Positions 1 through 5,521 of a DNA stretch of 5,853 nucleotides are shown one piece after another (the first letter of the stretch is position 1; the number at the start of each line of letters is the position of its first letter). The notes beneath the pieces are model-generated. The model saw nothing but the letters and a program-made list of their open reading frames with translations. It ran no database searches and was not told the origin of the DNA. A program made the position numbers and the translations under genes. The DNA is taken from contig DRHE01000098.1 in NCBI GenBank assembly GCA_011049745.1, positions 1 to 5,853 on the forward strand. The letters are read 5' to 3'. The stretch comes from Spirochaetales bacterium. GTDB taxonomy: Bacteria; Spirochaetota; Spirochaetia; SZUA-6; DRHE01.

Positions 1-1196
1 GCGGTGAAAACTCAGATACCATTTACCTGATAGCGGATCAGGACAATTTCATTACTATTAGGAAGACCCTGGTTTATTACTGGCCCATAACCGGGGATTG
101 GAAGACAGATACCAGTGCATTGAATTATTCCTTTGAGGGCACTCTGGAATTAACTGAAAAGGGAGGGGAATCCCGAATAATCAATCCGGAGCGTTATACC
201 TTCTATAATGTTCACGGTGAATATGAGCTGAACTGGGAAGTAGCCACGGGAGATGAAGCGGAAAAAGCCTGGCAGCACTACCAGGGCCTGATTGACCAGT
301 ATTGGCAGGCCACTTCTCAATATCAGCAGGCCAAGATGGCTTTTACTCTTATGATGAATGAGCTCACTAAGAAGATCACCGAGATGCGCAATTCCGGCAT
401 TGATGTTGCAGAGTTGGTGGAGAAATTGAAAGCACTGAAGTCACCTGAACCCCCCCAACCCCCGGATGATTATATTGTTCCACCGTCAGCAGTGCAGAGT
501 GCTTTCATTCTGAACCTGTCGCGCGGGGAGTATAATATACGCTTTATTACTGAGGATGATGCCGTAATGGAGGGTTCTCTGAAGCGTGTGGTTGTCTTTG
601 AAAAACGAAGAGCCGATGGTATAGGCTTCGAGGTGATCCCGGGTGATAAATGGACCCGGCCGGTTGAATCCAAAAGCCCGTCATCGGTTTTATATGTGGA
701 CGGCACCACCAACCTCTACTTACGTCCCTTTTTTCAGGATGAGTTTAATGATCTCTATTACCAGAAAATGATCAAGAATGATGCCAGAGGAAATCCAAGC
801 CTGATGAACTGGGTGCGCATACAGCAGGTGCCCGGCTCCAGGATTGAATTAACCGGAAACAGCCATGAGAGTGAGGTAATACTGGAAGAACCCTTTTATG
901 TGGAACAGACCAAAGGTTCGGCCCTGGGCTATAAAATTGTGCCCTTCGATCCGGAAGGCGCTCATAAAGACAGGGATCCCAGTTTAATTGCCTTTAAAGT
1001 ATCGATTAATAGGGAGAGGAGCCTAATAAAGTTTAAACTCCTCGATAAGAACGGCCTCAATCTGGCGGGAAGCAGCCGGCAGGTAAGGGTAATCATTAAA
1101 TCCCGCTGGCAGCCGGTGCTATTTTTCTTATGCCTGCTGCCCCTGCTGGCAATGGCAGTAGTACGCATAATCAGGTCCAGGAAATATTCTCTTTAG
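1..1196 (+). CDS. Unrecognised exported or membrane-anchored protein, 5' end missing
   Basis: The reading frame is open from base 3 to the TAG at 1194-1196, so the start lies before the window; 397 residues are visible. I do not recognise the family. Visible residues 1-75 look like beta-rich extracellular sequence. Residues about 80-145 are charged, Gln/Glu/Lys-rich and probably helical or coiled coil. A short proline-rich linker follows (PEPPQPPDD, encoded by a C7 run at 450-456), then a long region that looks beta-rich (about 160-365). The last 29 residues begin WQPVLFFLCLLPLLAMAVV, one clear transmembrane helix, and end in the basic tail RIIRSRK. This predicts a single C-terminal anchor with the bulk outside the cytoplasm and the tail inside; a signal peptide would be upstream and cannot be checked. 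A TTG at 120 could be read as a start, but the frame is open before it and it has no convincing ribosome binding site. The gene ends 13 nt before the neuB-like gene and probably shares its transcript. Confidence 0.75.
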   Translation, partial: GENSDTIYLIADQDNFITIRKTLVYYWPITGDWKTDTSALNYSFEGTLELTEKGGESRIINPERYTFYNVHGEYELNWEVATGDEAEKAWQHYQGLIDQYWQATSQYQQAKMAFTLMMNELTKKITEMRNSGIDVAELVEKLKALKSPEPPQPPDDYIVPPSAVQSAFILNLSRGEYNIRFITEDDAVMEGSLKRVVVFEKRRADGIGFEVIPGDKWTRPVESKSPSSVLYVDGTTNLYLRPFFQDEFNDLYYQKMIKNDARGNPSLMNWVRIQQVPGSRIELTGNSHESEVILEEPFYVEQTKGSALGYKIVPFDPEGAHKDRDPSLIAFKVSINRERSLIKFKLLDKNGLNLAGSSRQVRVIIKSRWQPVLFFLCLLPLLAMAVVRIIRSRKYSL

Positions 1197-1209
1197 AAAA
1201 GGAGAGAAG

Positions 1210-2028
1210 ATGTATATTGGGGAGTGTGAGATCGGCCCCAATGCCCCTGTTTTTATTGTGGCAGAGGCCGGAACCGCACATCTGGGCCAACTGGAGCGGG
1301 GTTATGAACTCATCGATGGAGCAGCTGCTGCAGGCGCGGATTGTATTAAATTCCAGGCGGTTATTGCTGATGAGATAATCCACCCCTTGAGCGGGCAGGT
1401 GGAGCTTCCCGGCGGCAGGGTCGATCTTTACCGGAAATTCAAAGAGCTGGAGCGGGATGCAGGCTTTTACAGGCAGTTAAAGGAATATACTGAAAAAAAA
1501 GGACTTGTCTTTCTCTGCTCAGCATTTGGGCTGAAAAGCGCCCGCCTCCTCCATTCTCTGGAGGTTGATGCTCTCAAAATAGCCTCGCCTGAACTGAATC
1601 ATTTTACCCTGTTAAAAGAAGCCGCTTCGTACAATCTGCCACTGATACTCTCCACCGGGGTTTCCACCCTGGCTGATATTGAGAATGCCCTGGTGATTAC
1701 CGGTGAAATGAGTATACTTTTGCACTGTGTTACTGCTTACCCGGCGCCTGAAGAGGAATACAATCTCAATGTTATGCCCAATATGGGTCGTATCTTTGGC
1801 AGGCTTATGGGCATTTCCGACCACTCCAAAGACCCCCTGCTGGTTCCCGTACTGGCGGTTTGCCGGGATTCGGGGTTAATAGAGAAGCATCTTACCCTTT
1901 CAGCAACTGCGGGGGGCCTGGATGATGTTTTTGCCCTTGATCCGGAGGAGTTCAGCCTCATGGTTAAGGCGGTCAGAAGGGCGGAAAAAGAGGGGGGGGG
2001 AGATAACCCTGGAGCGCATGGCGGCTGA
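1210..2028 (+). CDS. neuB: NeuB-type nonulosonic acid synthase, TIM-barrel part, frameshifted before the SAF domain
   Basis: The family condenses phosphoenolpyruvate with an amino sugar (ManNAc or a relative) to make a sialic-acid-like nonulosonic acid in the cytoplasm. The ATG at 1210 follows AAAAGGAG (1197-1204) at good spacing. The barrel is recognisable throughout: VAEAG (E19), CIKFQ (45-49), LKIASPELNH (122-131), LILSTGVSTL (145-154), LHCVTAYPAPEEEYN (171-185), ISDHS with H205, and IEKHLTL with H227. The last two histidines match the family's metal-binding pair. The usual NHNG/NHEG motif near residue 23 reads AHLG, so this is a divergent branch and the substrate is uncertain. The frame runs through G9 at 1992-2000 and stops at 2026-2028, giving 272 residues without the SAF domain. 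Removing one G restores a 363-residue protein of normal family length. Whether this is a phase-variable off state, a mutation or a sequence error cannot be decided here. Confidence 0.87.
   Translation: MYIGECEIGPNAPVFIVAEAGTAHLGQLERGYELIDGAAAAGADCIKFQAVIADEIIHPLSGQVELPGGRVDLYRKFKELERDAGFYRQLKEYTEKKGLVFLCSAFGLKSARLLHSLEVDALKIASPELNHFTLLKEAASYNLPLILSTGVSTLADIENALVITGEMSILLHCVTAYPAPEEEYNLNVMPNMGRIFGRLMGISDHSKDPLLVPVLAVCRDSGLIEKHLTLSATAGGLDDVFALDPEEFSLMVKAVRRAEKEGGGDNPGAHGG
1992..2000 (+). repeat. Homopolymer G9 at the neuB frame break
   Basis: Nine consecutive G residues follow GCGGAAAAAGA. The upstream frame reads E-G-G-G-D-N-P and soon stops. The SAF frame reads G-G-E-I-T-L. Loss of one G, or gain of two, joins the domains. 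Tracts of this length are classic slipped-strand sites in phase-variable surface glycan genes of other bacteria, and are also common places for sequencing indels. A second homopolymer, A8 at 1493-1500, lies in the same gene but does not break the frame. Confidence 0.85.
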
Positions 2029-2302
2029 TTATGGCCGGGAGCGGGTGATTAGAGTCCTGGGAAACGGTGTTAAAGAGCTGGCTGCAGCAGAGGCGGGCTC
2101 CTATTATACCACCAACCGTTCCATTCGGGCCCGGAGGGGAATTGCTGTAGGGGAGGTAATAACAGAGGATAATATTGCCGTACTGCGCAGTGAAAGAAAT
2201 CTGACTCCAGGTTTAGCCCCGGGATATTTACAAATTGTGCTGGGCAGGCGGGCCAGGCGTGACATACCGGCAGGTGCGGGCTTGAGCTGGGAAGATCTAT
2301 AG
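2018..2302 (+). pseudogene. neuB: SAF (antifreeze-like) C-terminal domain of the neuB gene, out of frame
   Basis: This is the missing C-terminal part of the upstream synthase, one frame over. In NeuB proteins the SAF domain of one subunit closes over the active site of its partner. Homology starts at about 2000, just after the G tract (EITLERMAADYG), and runs through VKELAAAE, NRSIRARRGIAVGEVITEDN, APGYLQIVLGRRARRDIPAG and LSWEDL to the TAG at 2300-2302. These are standard SAF features (R-S-I, a G-E-V-I-T turn, and a G-R-R-A final strand). It could be made separately from the ATG at 2018, which overlaps the upstream stop, but the GGAG at 2011-2014 is only 3 nt away, so separate translation is doubtful. 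The domain has no internal stops, which suggests that the frame break is recent, reversible or an error. Confidence 0.82.
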
Positions 2303-2351
2303 AATAGTCAAGAATTCCAGTTCTATTATTCCAAGAGGCTGAATCTAAAAA

Positions 2352-3371
2352 CTACTCCTCAAAGTAGTCAAAGGCATCGATTATATCGAGATATACCCCA
2401 TCAAAGCCTCTATCTATTATACTCTTGAGATAGGAATTATCATTCCCGTAAATGATGGATTGCCATCCGGGATGCCAATAGCGTACTTTATAATTACCCT
2501 CCCAGTCCGGGTTTTCTTCAGTCAGCCAGTCTGGAGCCCCGGGATCAGCCCTGCCGTCCCCATTTTTGTCCCATGATTCATGCCAGTAATAGCGGTAAGT
2601 TTCAGCCTCTCCGATGGACATATAGGCAATGACCAGGCGGCTGCTCCCATTCTTCTTGGTTTTGAGTAAAGCTACGTCCCGGCTTTTCAACCAATGAGAA
2701 TTTCCGGAACTATCGTGGAAGAAGGCATCGATAATCAGGCAGTCATAATTGGTTTCACCGAGGCTTTGTAGAAAATCATCTTTAGTCTCAAATTCTTCAG
2801 GATTCAAAAGATAGAGAAAATTCCTCGCTTCGGAGAGTTCTGTAATATCCAGGTTGTTTTCACTGAAAACAGGGCTGGGATAATCCGGGATTATCTTCAA
2901 TTCGCGGTTTGGTGCAGCAAAGGAAATAAATCCCTGTTCTGAATTCTTTCGGTAGGAATCATCAACCTTACGGTGGTGCCGGCAGTAATCGGTAGCCAGA
3001 ACCTGAATGTTATTTGCCCTGGCCGTATGCAGGAGATTCAGCAGATATTCGCTCTCTTTTTTAGGGGTGGCTCTGTTTTCGCGTTTGTAACCGTAGAATA
3101 GATCTTCCTGCCCTATGCCGCTGATAGCTCGGATGTAGTCCGGGGAGGATGCACCTCCGGGCCGGCCATCTGCGGTCAGGAGTTCATTGCCGTTCTGAGG
3201 GATGACAATGAACTCGGGATCCCAGCTCCTGGCGTAACGGCTGATCTTCTGAACGAATTCACGCATCAACTGCTTATAGTTCCTGGCAACGTCCTCAGCA
3301 TGAACAGGCAAAGCAATGCCAGCTGCAAAGAGTAGCAGCCCGTAAAGTATGTGGCTGTAAATAGATCTCAT
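2352..3371 (-). CDS. Secreted MJ1477/TM1410-family putative glycoside hydrolase (GH114-like)
   Basis: This 339-residue protein spans a full MJ1477/TM1410-type domain, related to GH114 endo-alpha-1,4-polygalactosaminidases. I chose the ATG at 3369-3371. It follows an AAGGAGAAGG ribosome binding site and opens a good signal peptide: a short basic start, the hydrophobic run LLLFAAGIAL and a VHA cleavage site near residue 25. An in-frame ATG at 3458 would put 29 mostly polar residues before the signal. Family motifs in order: VIPQNGNELLT (56-66), GIGQEDLFYGY (85-95), TDYC (127-130), VDDSYRKN (136-143), SEARNFLYLLNP (180-191), YDCLIIDAFF (209-218), LVIAYMSIGEAE (246-257), NPDWEGNYKVRYWHPGWQ (287-304) and GFDGVYLDIIDA (322-333). 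Candidate catalytic acids are D215, E255 and D329. DKNGDGRAD (268-276) resembles a calcium-binding loop. The probable site is periplasm or outside, acting on an amino-sugar-containing polysaccharide; substrate specificity is inferred from the family only. Confidence 0.86.
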   Translation of the reverse strand: MRSIYSHILYGLLLFAAGIALPVHAEDVARNYKQLMREFVQKISRYARSWDPEFIVIPQNGNELLTADGRPGGASSPDYIRAISGIGQEDLFYGYKRENRATPKKESEYLLNLLHTARANNIQVLATDYCRHHRKVDDSYRKNSEQGFISFAAPNRELKIIPDYPSPVFSENNLDITELSEARNFLYLLNPEEFETKDDFLQSLGETNYDCLIIDAFFHDSSGNSHWLKSRDVALLKTKKNGSSRLVIAYMSIGEAETYRYYWHESWDKNGDGRADPGAPDWLTEENPDWEGNYKVRYWHPGWQSIIYGNDNSYLKSIIDRGFDGVYLDIIDAFDYFEE

Positions 3372-3477
3372 CTTTACCTTCTCCTTATAAAAGTCTAATG
3401 TAAAGCATGAAGCTTGAAAATATGATAGCCTGTTTTTATTTGCTTTAATATCGGGCAAGAACAGAAGAGGAGGGAAA
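3372..3477. promoter_or_regulatory. Divergent intergenic region between the hydrolase and the FAH-family gene
   Basis: Both flanking genes start outward from this 106-bp AT-rich gap, so it should carry both promoters. The + strand gene has a strong GAGGAGGG ribosome binding site (3467-3474), and the - strand gene has AAGGAGAAGG just before its ATG. I found no convincing -35/-10 pair for either gene. The best + strand candidate, TTGAAA at 3414-3419, has no well-spaced -10. Confidence 0.45.
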
Positions 3478-4185
3478 ATGATCAGGTTGAAAGTACAGGG
3501 AAGAGCCGAAAGCTATGAGCTGAATCCCAGCAAGATAATTGCGCTGGGTCTCAATTACCGTGATCATATCGCGGAGAGTGTGTCAGTTAAAATAAAGGGA
3601 TTTACCGCTGAAATTCCCGATGAACCGATATTATTTCCCAAAACGCCCAATGTGCTTATCGGGCCGGAAGAAGCGATAATAATCCCTGCATTTCTAAAAG
3701 ATTATCATTTCAAAGAGCCGCGCGTGGATTATGAGGCTGAACTGGCCATTATAATCAAAGATAGATGTAAAAATGTGGCAGTAGAGCAAGCCCTGGATCA
3801 CATCTTCGGCTATACCTGTATGAATGATGTAAGCCAGCGCAATATCCAGAACTCAGACAGGTCCGGCTGGTTCCGGGGGAAATCACTGGATACCTTTGGA
3901 CCCGTGGGCCCGCAGATTGTGCTGCAGAAGGATCTGCCCAATGTGCAAGACTTGAGGATCCGCTGCCGGCTGAATGGCAAAACCGTTCAGGACGCCAACA
4001 CCGGTGATATGATTTTTGATATACCGGCTATTATCGCCTTTGTCTCCAGGAATTTTACCCTGATGCCGGGGGACATTATCACCACCGGTACACCCAGCGG
4101 TGTGGGCCCCTTGAAGCATGGTGATCTGGTTGAGGTGGAGGTTGAGGGTATAGGTATACTGAAGAACCCGGTTGTTGAGGAGTAA
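3478..4185 (+). CDS. Fumarylacetoacetate hydrolase (FAH) family enzyme, FAHD1/YcgM-like acylpyruvase or oxaloacetate decarboxylase type
   Basis: This cytoplasmic metal-dependent enzyme has 235 residues, normal for the short single-domain FAH proteins that hydrolyse acylpyruvates, decarboxylate oxaloacetate or isomerise hydroxymuconate-type intermediates. The start at 3478 follows GAGGAGGG at ideal spacing. Seen in order: IALGLNYRDHIAE (21-33), whose H30 and E33 match the catalytic His-Glu pair known in FAHD1; EPILFPKTPN (49-58); DYEAELAIII (84-93), whose E86 and E88 are metal ligands; GYTCMNDVSQRN (111-122) with the third ligand D117; WFRGKSLDTFGPVGP (131-145) with K135; MIFDIPAIIAFVS; and PGDIITTGTPSGVGP. 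All key residues are present, so the enzyme should be active. No aromatic-degradation genes lie nearby, which favours a housekeeping acylpyruvase or oxaloacetate decarboxylase role, but the substrate cannot be fixed from sequence alone. It appears monocistronic, because the next gene has its own promoter. Confidence 0.9.
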   Translation: MIRLKVQGRAESYELNPSKIIALGLNYRDHIAESVSVKIKGFTAEIPDEPILFPKTPNVLIGPEEAIIIPAFLKDYHFKEPRVDYEAELAIIIKDRCKNVAVEQALDHIFGYTCMNDVSQRNIQNSDRSGWFRGKSLDTFGPVGPQIVLQKDLPNVQDLRIRCRLNGKTVQDANTGDMIFDIPAIIAFVSRNFTLMPGDIITTGTPSGVGPLKHGDLVEVEVEGIGILKNPVVEE

Positions 4186-4224
4186 AATTCGAAATCTTGT
4201 ACTGCCTGGAATCAGCTAGTATTG

Positions 4225-4253
4225 TTGACTTAAAAACATATTTATGTTATTAT
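4225..4253 (+). promoter_or_regulatory. Sigma-70-type promoter of the vapBC module
   Basis: TTGACT (4225-4230) and TATTAT (4248-4253) are separated by exactly 17 bp, each one base from consensus. The expected start of transcription, about 7 nt after the -10, falls at or next to 4260, the A of the antitoxin ATG. There is no Shine-Dalgarno sequence before that ATG, so the message is probably leaderless. Confidence 0.75.
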
Positions 4254-4260
4254 GTTTTTA
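4231..4260 (+). promoter_or_regulatory. Palindromic operator overlapping the vapBC promoter
   Basis: TAAAAACATA (4231-4240) and TATGTTTTTA (4251-4260) form a perfect 10-bp inverted repeat around a 10-bp centre. It covers the promoter spacer, the -10 and the predicted start site. Ribbon-helix-helix antitoxins normally bind such palindromes with their toxin to repress their own operon, so this is the probable VapB/VapBC autoregulatory site. The binding is inferred; the palindrome is seen directly. Confidence 0.7.
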
Positions 4261-4517
4261 TGAGGACAACAATTGATCTGCCAGACAAACTTTTCCGGCG
4301 AGTAAAAGCTGCAGCATCACTTCGTGGCGTGACATTGAAAGAATTTATCTCACGATCAGTCGAGCAGCAACTGAATGGAAGTGAACTGGCAGAAGAAGGC
4401 CAATTCGTTCAGCTGCCCCTTGTTTCATCGGAACAACCAGGTTCAAGAGACCTTACACCGGAACGTATAGCTGAGCTTCTTGAAGACGGGGATTTACATG
4501 AATCTTCCGGACGTTAA
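4260..4517 (+). CDS. vapB: VapB-type antitoxin with ribbon-helix-helix DNA-binding domain
   Basis: This 85-residue antitoxin is paired with the PIN-domain toxin that follows. Residues 1-40 (MRTTIDLPDKLFRRVKAAAS, then RGVTLKEFISRSVEQQL) are a typical ribbon-helix-helix fold: a short N-terminal strand RTTIDL, a helix, and a second helix after the RGVTL turn. It should dimerise and bind the palindrome at 4231-4260. The C-terminal half (LTPERIAELLEDGD) is acidic and should wrap the toxin. I chose the ATG at 4260 over an in-frame TTG at 4197, because the extra 21 residues are unlike the family and the promoter lies between the two. There is no ribosome binding site and the predicted transcript starts at the ATG. 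The stop overlaps the toxin start by 20 nt, which suggests translational coupling. Confidence 0.87.
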   Translation: MRTTIDLPDKLFRRVKAAASLRGVTLKEFISRSVEQQLNGSELAEEGQFVQLPLVSSEQPGSRDLTPERIAELLEDGDLHESSGR

Positions 4518-4917
4518 CCTCTGGCTGGCCCTTACTTTTGAAGTACATAGCCACCACAGAGCTGCTAAAGAGTGGTTTGAAAGCACCCGGGAAGAGAGTT
4601 GTGCATTCTGCCGCATGACCCAGCAGGGTTTTCTCCGTCTGGCTACAAATCCTTCCGCGTTCGGAAATGAGGCTATATCACTGGAAAGAGCCTGGGTCTG
4701 CTATGATATGCTTATCAGCGACCCTCGGATTTTATTTAAAGAGGAACCTGTGGGCCTGGAGAGACTTTGGCGCATATATTCCCGGCGCCGGTCCTACTCT
4801 CCCAAGGTCTGGAATGACGCTTACCTCGCCGCTTTTGCAAAATGCGGTGGTCTCTGCCTGATAACCTTTGATCGCGGTTTCCGCCAGTACTCAGAGTTAA
4901 GTTGCACACTGTTGTAG
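4498..4917 (+). CDS. vapC: VapC-type PIN-domain ribonuclease toxin
   Basis: The 139-residue product belongs to the VapC group whose proteins open with PDVN. These toxins are Mg2+-dependent endoribonucleases that cut tRNA or rRNA when free of antitoxin. Seen: PDVNLWLAL with the first acidic residue D5; SHHRAAKEWFE; CRMTQQGFLRLATNP (38-52), the second motif of this subgroup; WNDAYLAAFA with D107; and LITFDRGF with D125. The second canonical PIN acid is replaced around Q42-Q43. From memory of the subgroup this position often reads TQ-x-GFLR, so it need not mean loss of activity. I chose the ATG at 4498 over an in-frame TTG at 4480 because MNLPDVN is the usual N-terminus. It overlaps vapB by 20 nt, as expected for a coupled toxin-antitoxin operon. 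The gene is intact, so the module is probably functional. Confidence 0.87.
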   Translation: MNLPDVNLWLALTFEVHSHHRAAKEWFESTREESCAFCRMTQQGFLRLATNPSAFGNEAISLERAWVCYDMLISDPRILFKEEPVGLERLWRIYSRRRSYSPKVWNDAYLAAFAKCGGLCLITFDRGFRQYSELSCTLL

Positions 4918-4989
4918 TAAAAAGTTACTCTTTAGAAAAATCCAGCAGCCTATATTATCAGCGCCCCACGGGCTTGATGAGTTTTTCAA

Positions 4990-5132
4990 TCAGTTCTGCT
5001 TTTTAGGGCCCCAGGTGGCCAGAAGGACACCGCCGATAACTACTAACCCGGCGAAACCCTGACCCAGGTTAATACGTTCACCCAGCAGAAGCCAGCCCAG
5101 GATAAGGCTGATAATCGGAAACAATTTACAAT
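4990..5132 (-). pseudogene. C-terminal remnant of an EamA/DMT-family transporter, truncated at the CRISPR array
   Basis: On the - strand the 46 codons before the TGA at 4990-4992 encode LFPIISLILGWLLLGE, then RINLGQGFAGLVVIGGVLLATWG, then PKKQN. This is the ending of a drug/metabolite transporter: a hydrophobic helix, the GWLLLGE motif, a last helix with G-x-x-x-I-G-G-V-L-L, and a basic tail. Complete family members have about 280-300 residues and ten helices, so about 85% is missing. The family-like sequence continues to within a few residues of 5133, where CRISPR repeat 1 starts, so the breakpoint coincides with the repeat edge. The frame stays open into the array, but what it encodes there is repeat sequence, not transporter. 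The remnant cannot be a working transporter. Confidence 0.72.
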
Positions 5133-5494
5133 GTTTCAATCCACGCTCCCGCAGGGGGAGCGACAGCATACCAGGATAGGTTCTTGGCGTTAATAGCAGT
5201 TTCAATCCACGCTCCCGCAGGGGGAGCGACGCTTTACCTAAATTAATCCAGTGTGGTCCCACACGTTTCAATCCACGCTCCCGCAGGGGGAGCGACTGTG
5301 GATCTTGGCATTTTACCACACGTCAACGTTGTTTCAATCCACGCTCCCGTAGGGGGAGCGACTTGTTTATCGCCAGTGTTCTGATAAATATTTTGAGTTT
5401 CAATCCACGCTCCCGTAGGGGGAGCGACTTGTTTATCGCCAGTGTTCTGATAAAGATTTTGAGTTTCAATCCACGCTCCCGCAGGGGGAGCGAC
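5133..5494 (-). CRISPR. CRISPR array, left half: 6 repeats, 5 spacers, transcribed leftward (type I-C-like)
   Basis: Six 32-bp repeats start at 5133, 5199, 5265, 5331, 5397 and 5463, separated by five spacers of exactly 34 nt. On the + strand they read GTTTCAATCC...GGGGAGCGAC. In crRNA orientation (- strand) they read GTCGCTCCCC...GGATTGAAAC, with a 7-bp stem CGCTCCC/GGGAGCG and the ATTGAAAC 5' handle typical of type I-C. Repeats 4 and 5 carry the same single change (C to T on the + strand, at 5350 and 5416) in the hairpin loop, which leaves the stem intact. By orientation the leader should lie to the right, yet only 27 nt separate this half from the oppositely oriented half. The leader-distal repeat at 5133 is perfect rather than decayed and abuts the transporter remnant. 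Confidence 0.95.
5331..5462 (-). repeat. Tandem 66-bp repeat-spacer unit with near-identical spacers
   Basis: Units 5331-5396 and 5397-5462 each consist of the variant repeat (T in the loop) plus a 34-nt spacer beginning TTGTTTATCGCCAGTG. The two units differ at one base in 66: T at 5389, G at 5455. Because only these two repeats share the variant, duplication of the whole unit is a simpler origin than two separate spacer acquisitions. Confidence 0.9.
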
Positions 5495-5521
5495 TCTATT
5501 GTATCAATTGTAATAACTGTC
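5495..5521. other. Head-to-head junction: 27-nt partial spacer between inverted CRISPR repeats
   Basis: The 27 nt between repeat 6 and repeat 7 are shorter than any other spacer (34-35 nt). Their reverse complement (GACAGTTATTACAATTGATA, then CAATAGA) matches 5827-5853, the last 27 nt of the final spacer, except for one base (5503 versus 5845). The first 8 nt of that final spacer, in its own orientation, are missing here. The flanking repeats form a perfect 32-bp inverted repeat able to fold into a long hairpin with this segment as loop. Confidence 0.85.

Noticed and set aside
1985..2005. Programmed -1 ribosomal frameshift at the G tract of neuB
   Set aside because: The SAF domain is in the +1 (equivalently -2) frame, so a -1 slip would not join the two domains.
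2303..2351. Possible bidirectional terminator between neuB and the hydrolase
   Set aside because: Only short AGAA/TTCT pairings with no GC-rich stem or clear T-run; too weak to call.
3372..3458. Upstream in-frame ATG at 3458 for the secreted hydrolase
   Set aside because: It would add 29 mostly polar residues before a good signal peptide. The ATG at 3371 has its own strong ribosome binding site.
4197..4259. TTG start at 4197 for the antitoxin
   Set aside because: The extension does not look like the family, and the promoter lies inside it.
4963..4986. Possible terminator after vapC: GCCC/GGGC stem followed by GTTTTT
   Set aside because: The stem is only 4 bp with a 3-nt loop, and the T-run is 8 nt away; not distinguishable from chance.
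5495..5521. CRISPR leader or bidirectional promoter between the two array halves
   Set aside because: Only 27 nt long, and it matches a spacer sequence in inverted form rather than a leader; no -35/-10 pair fits.
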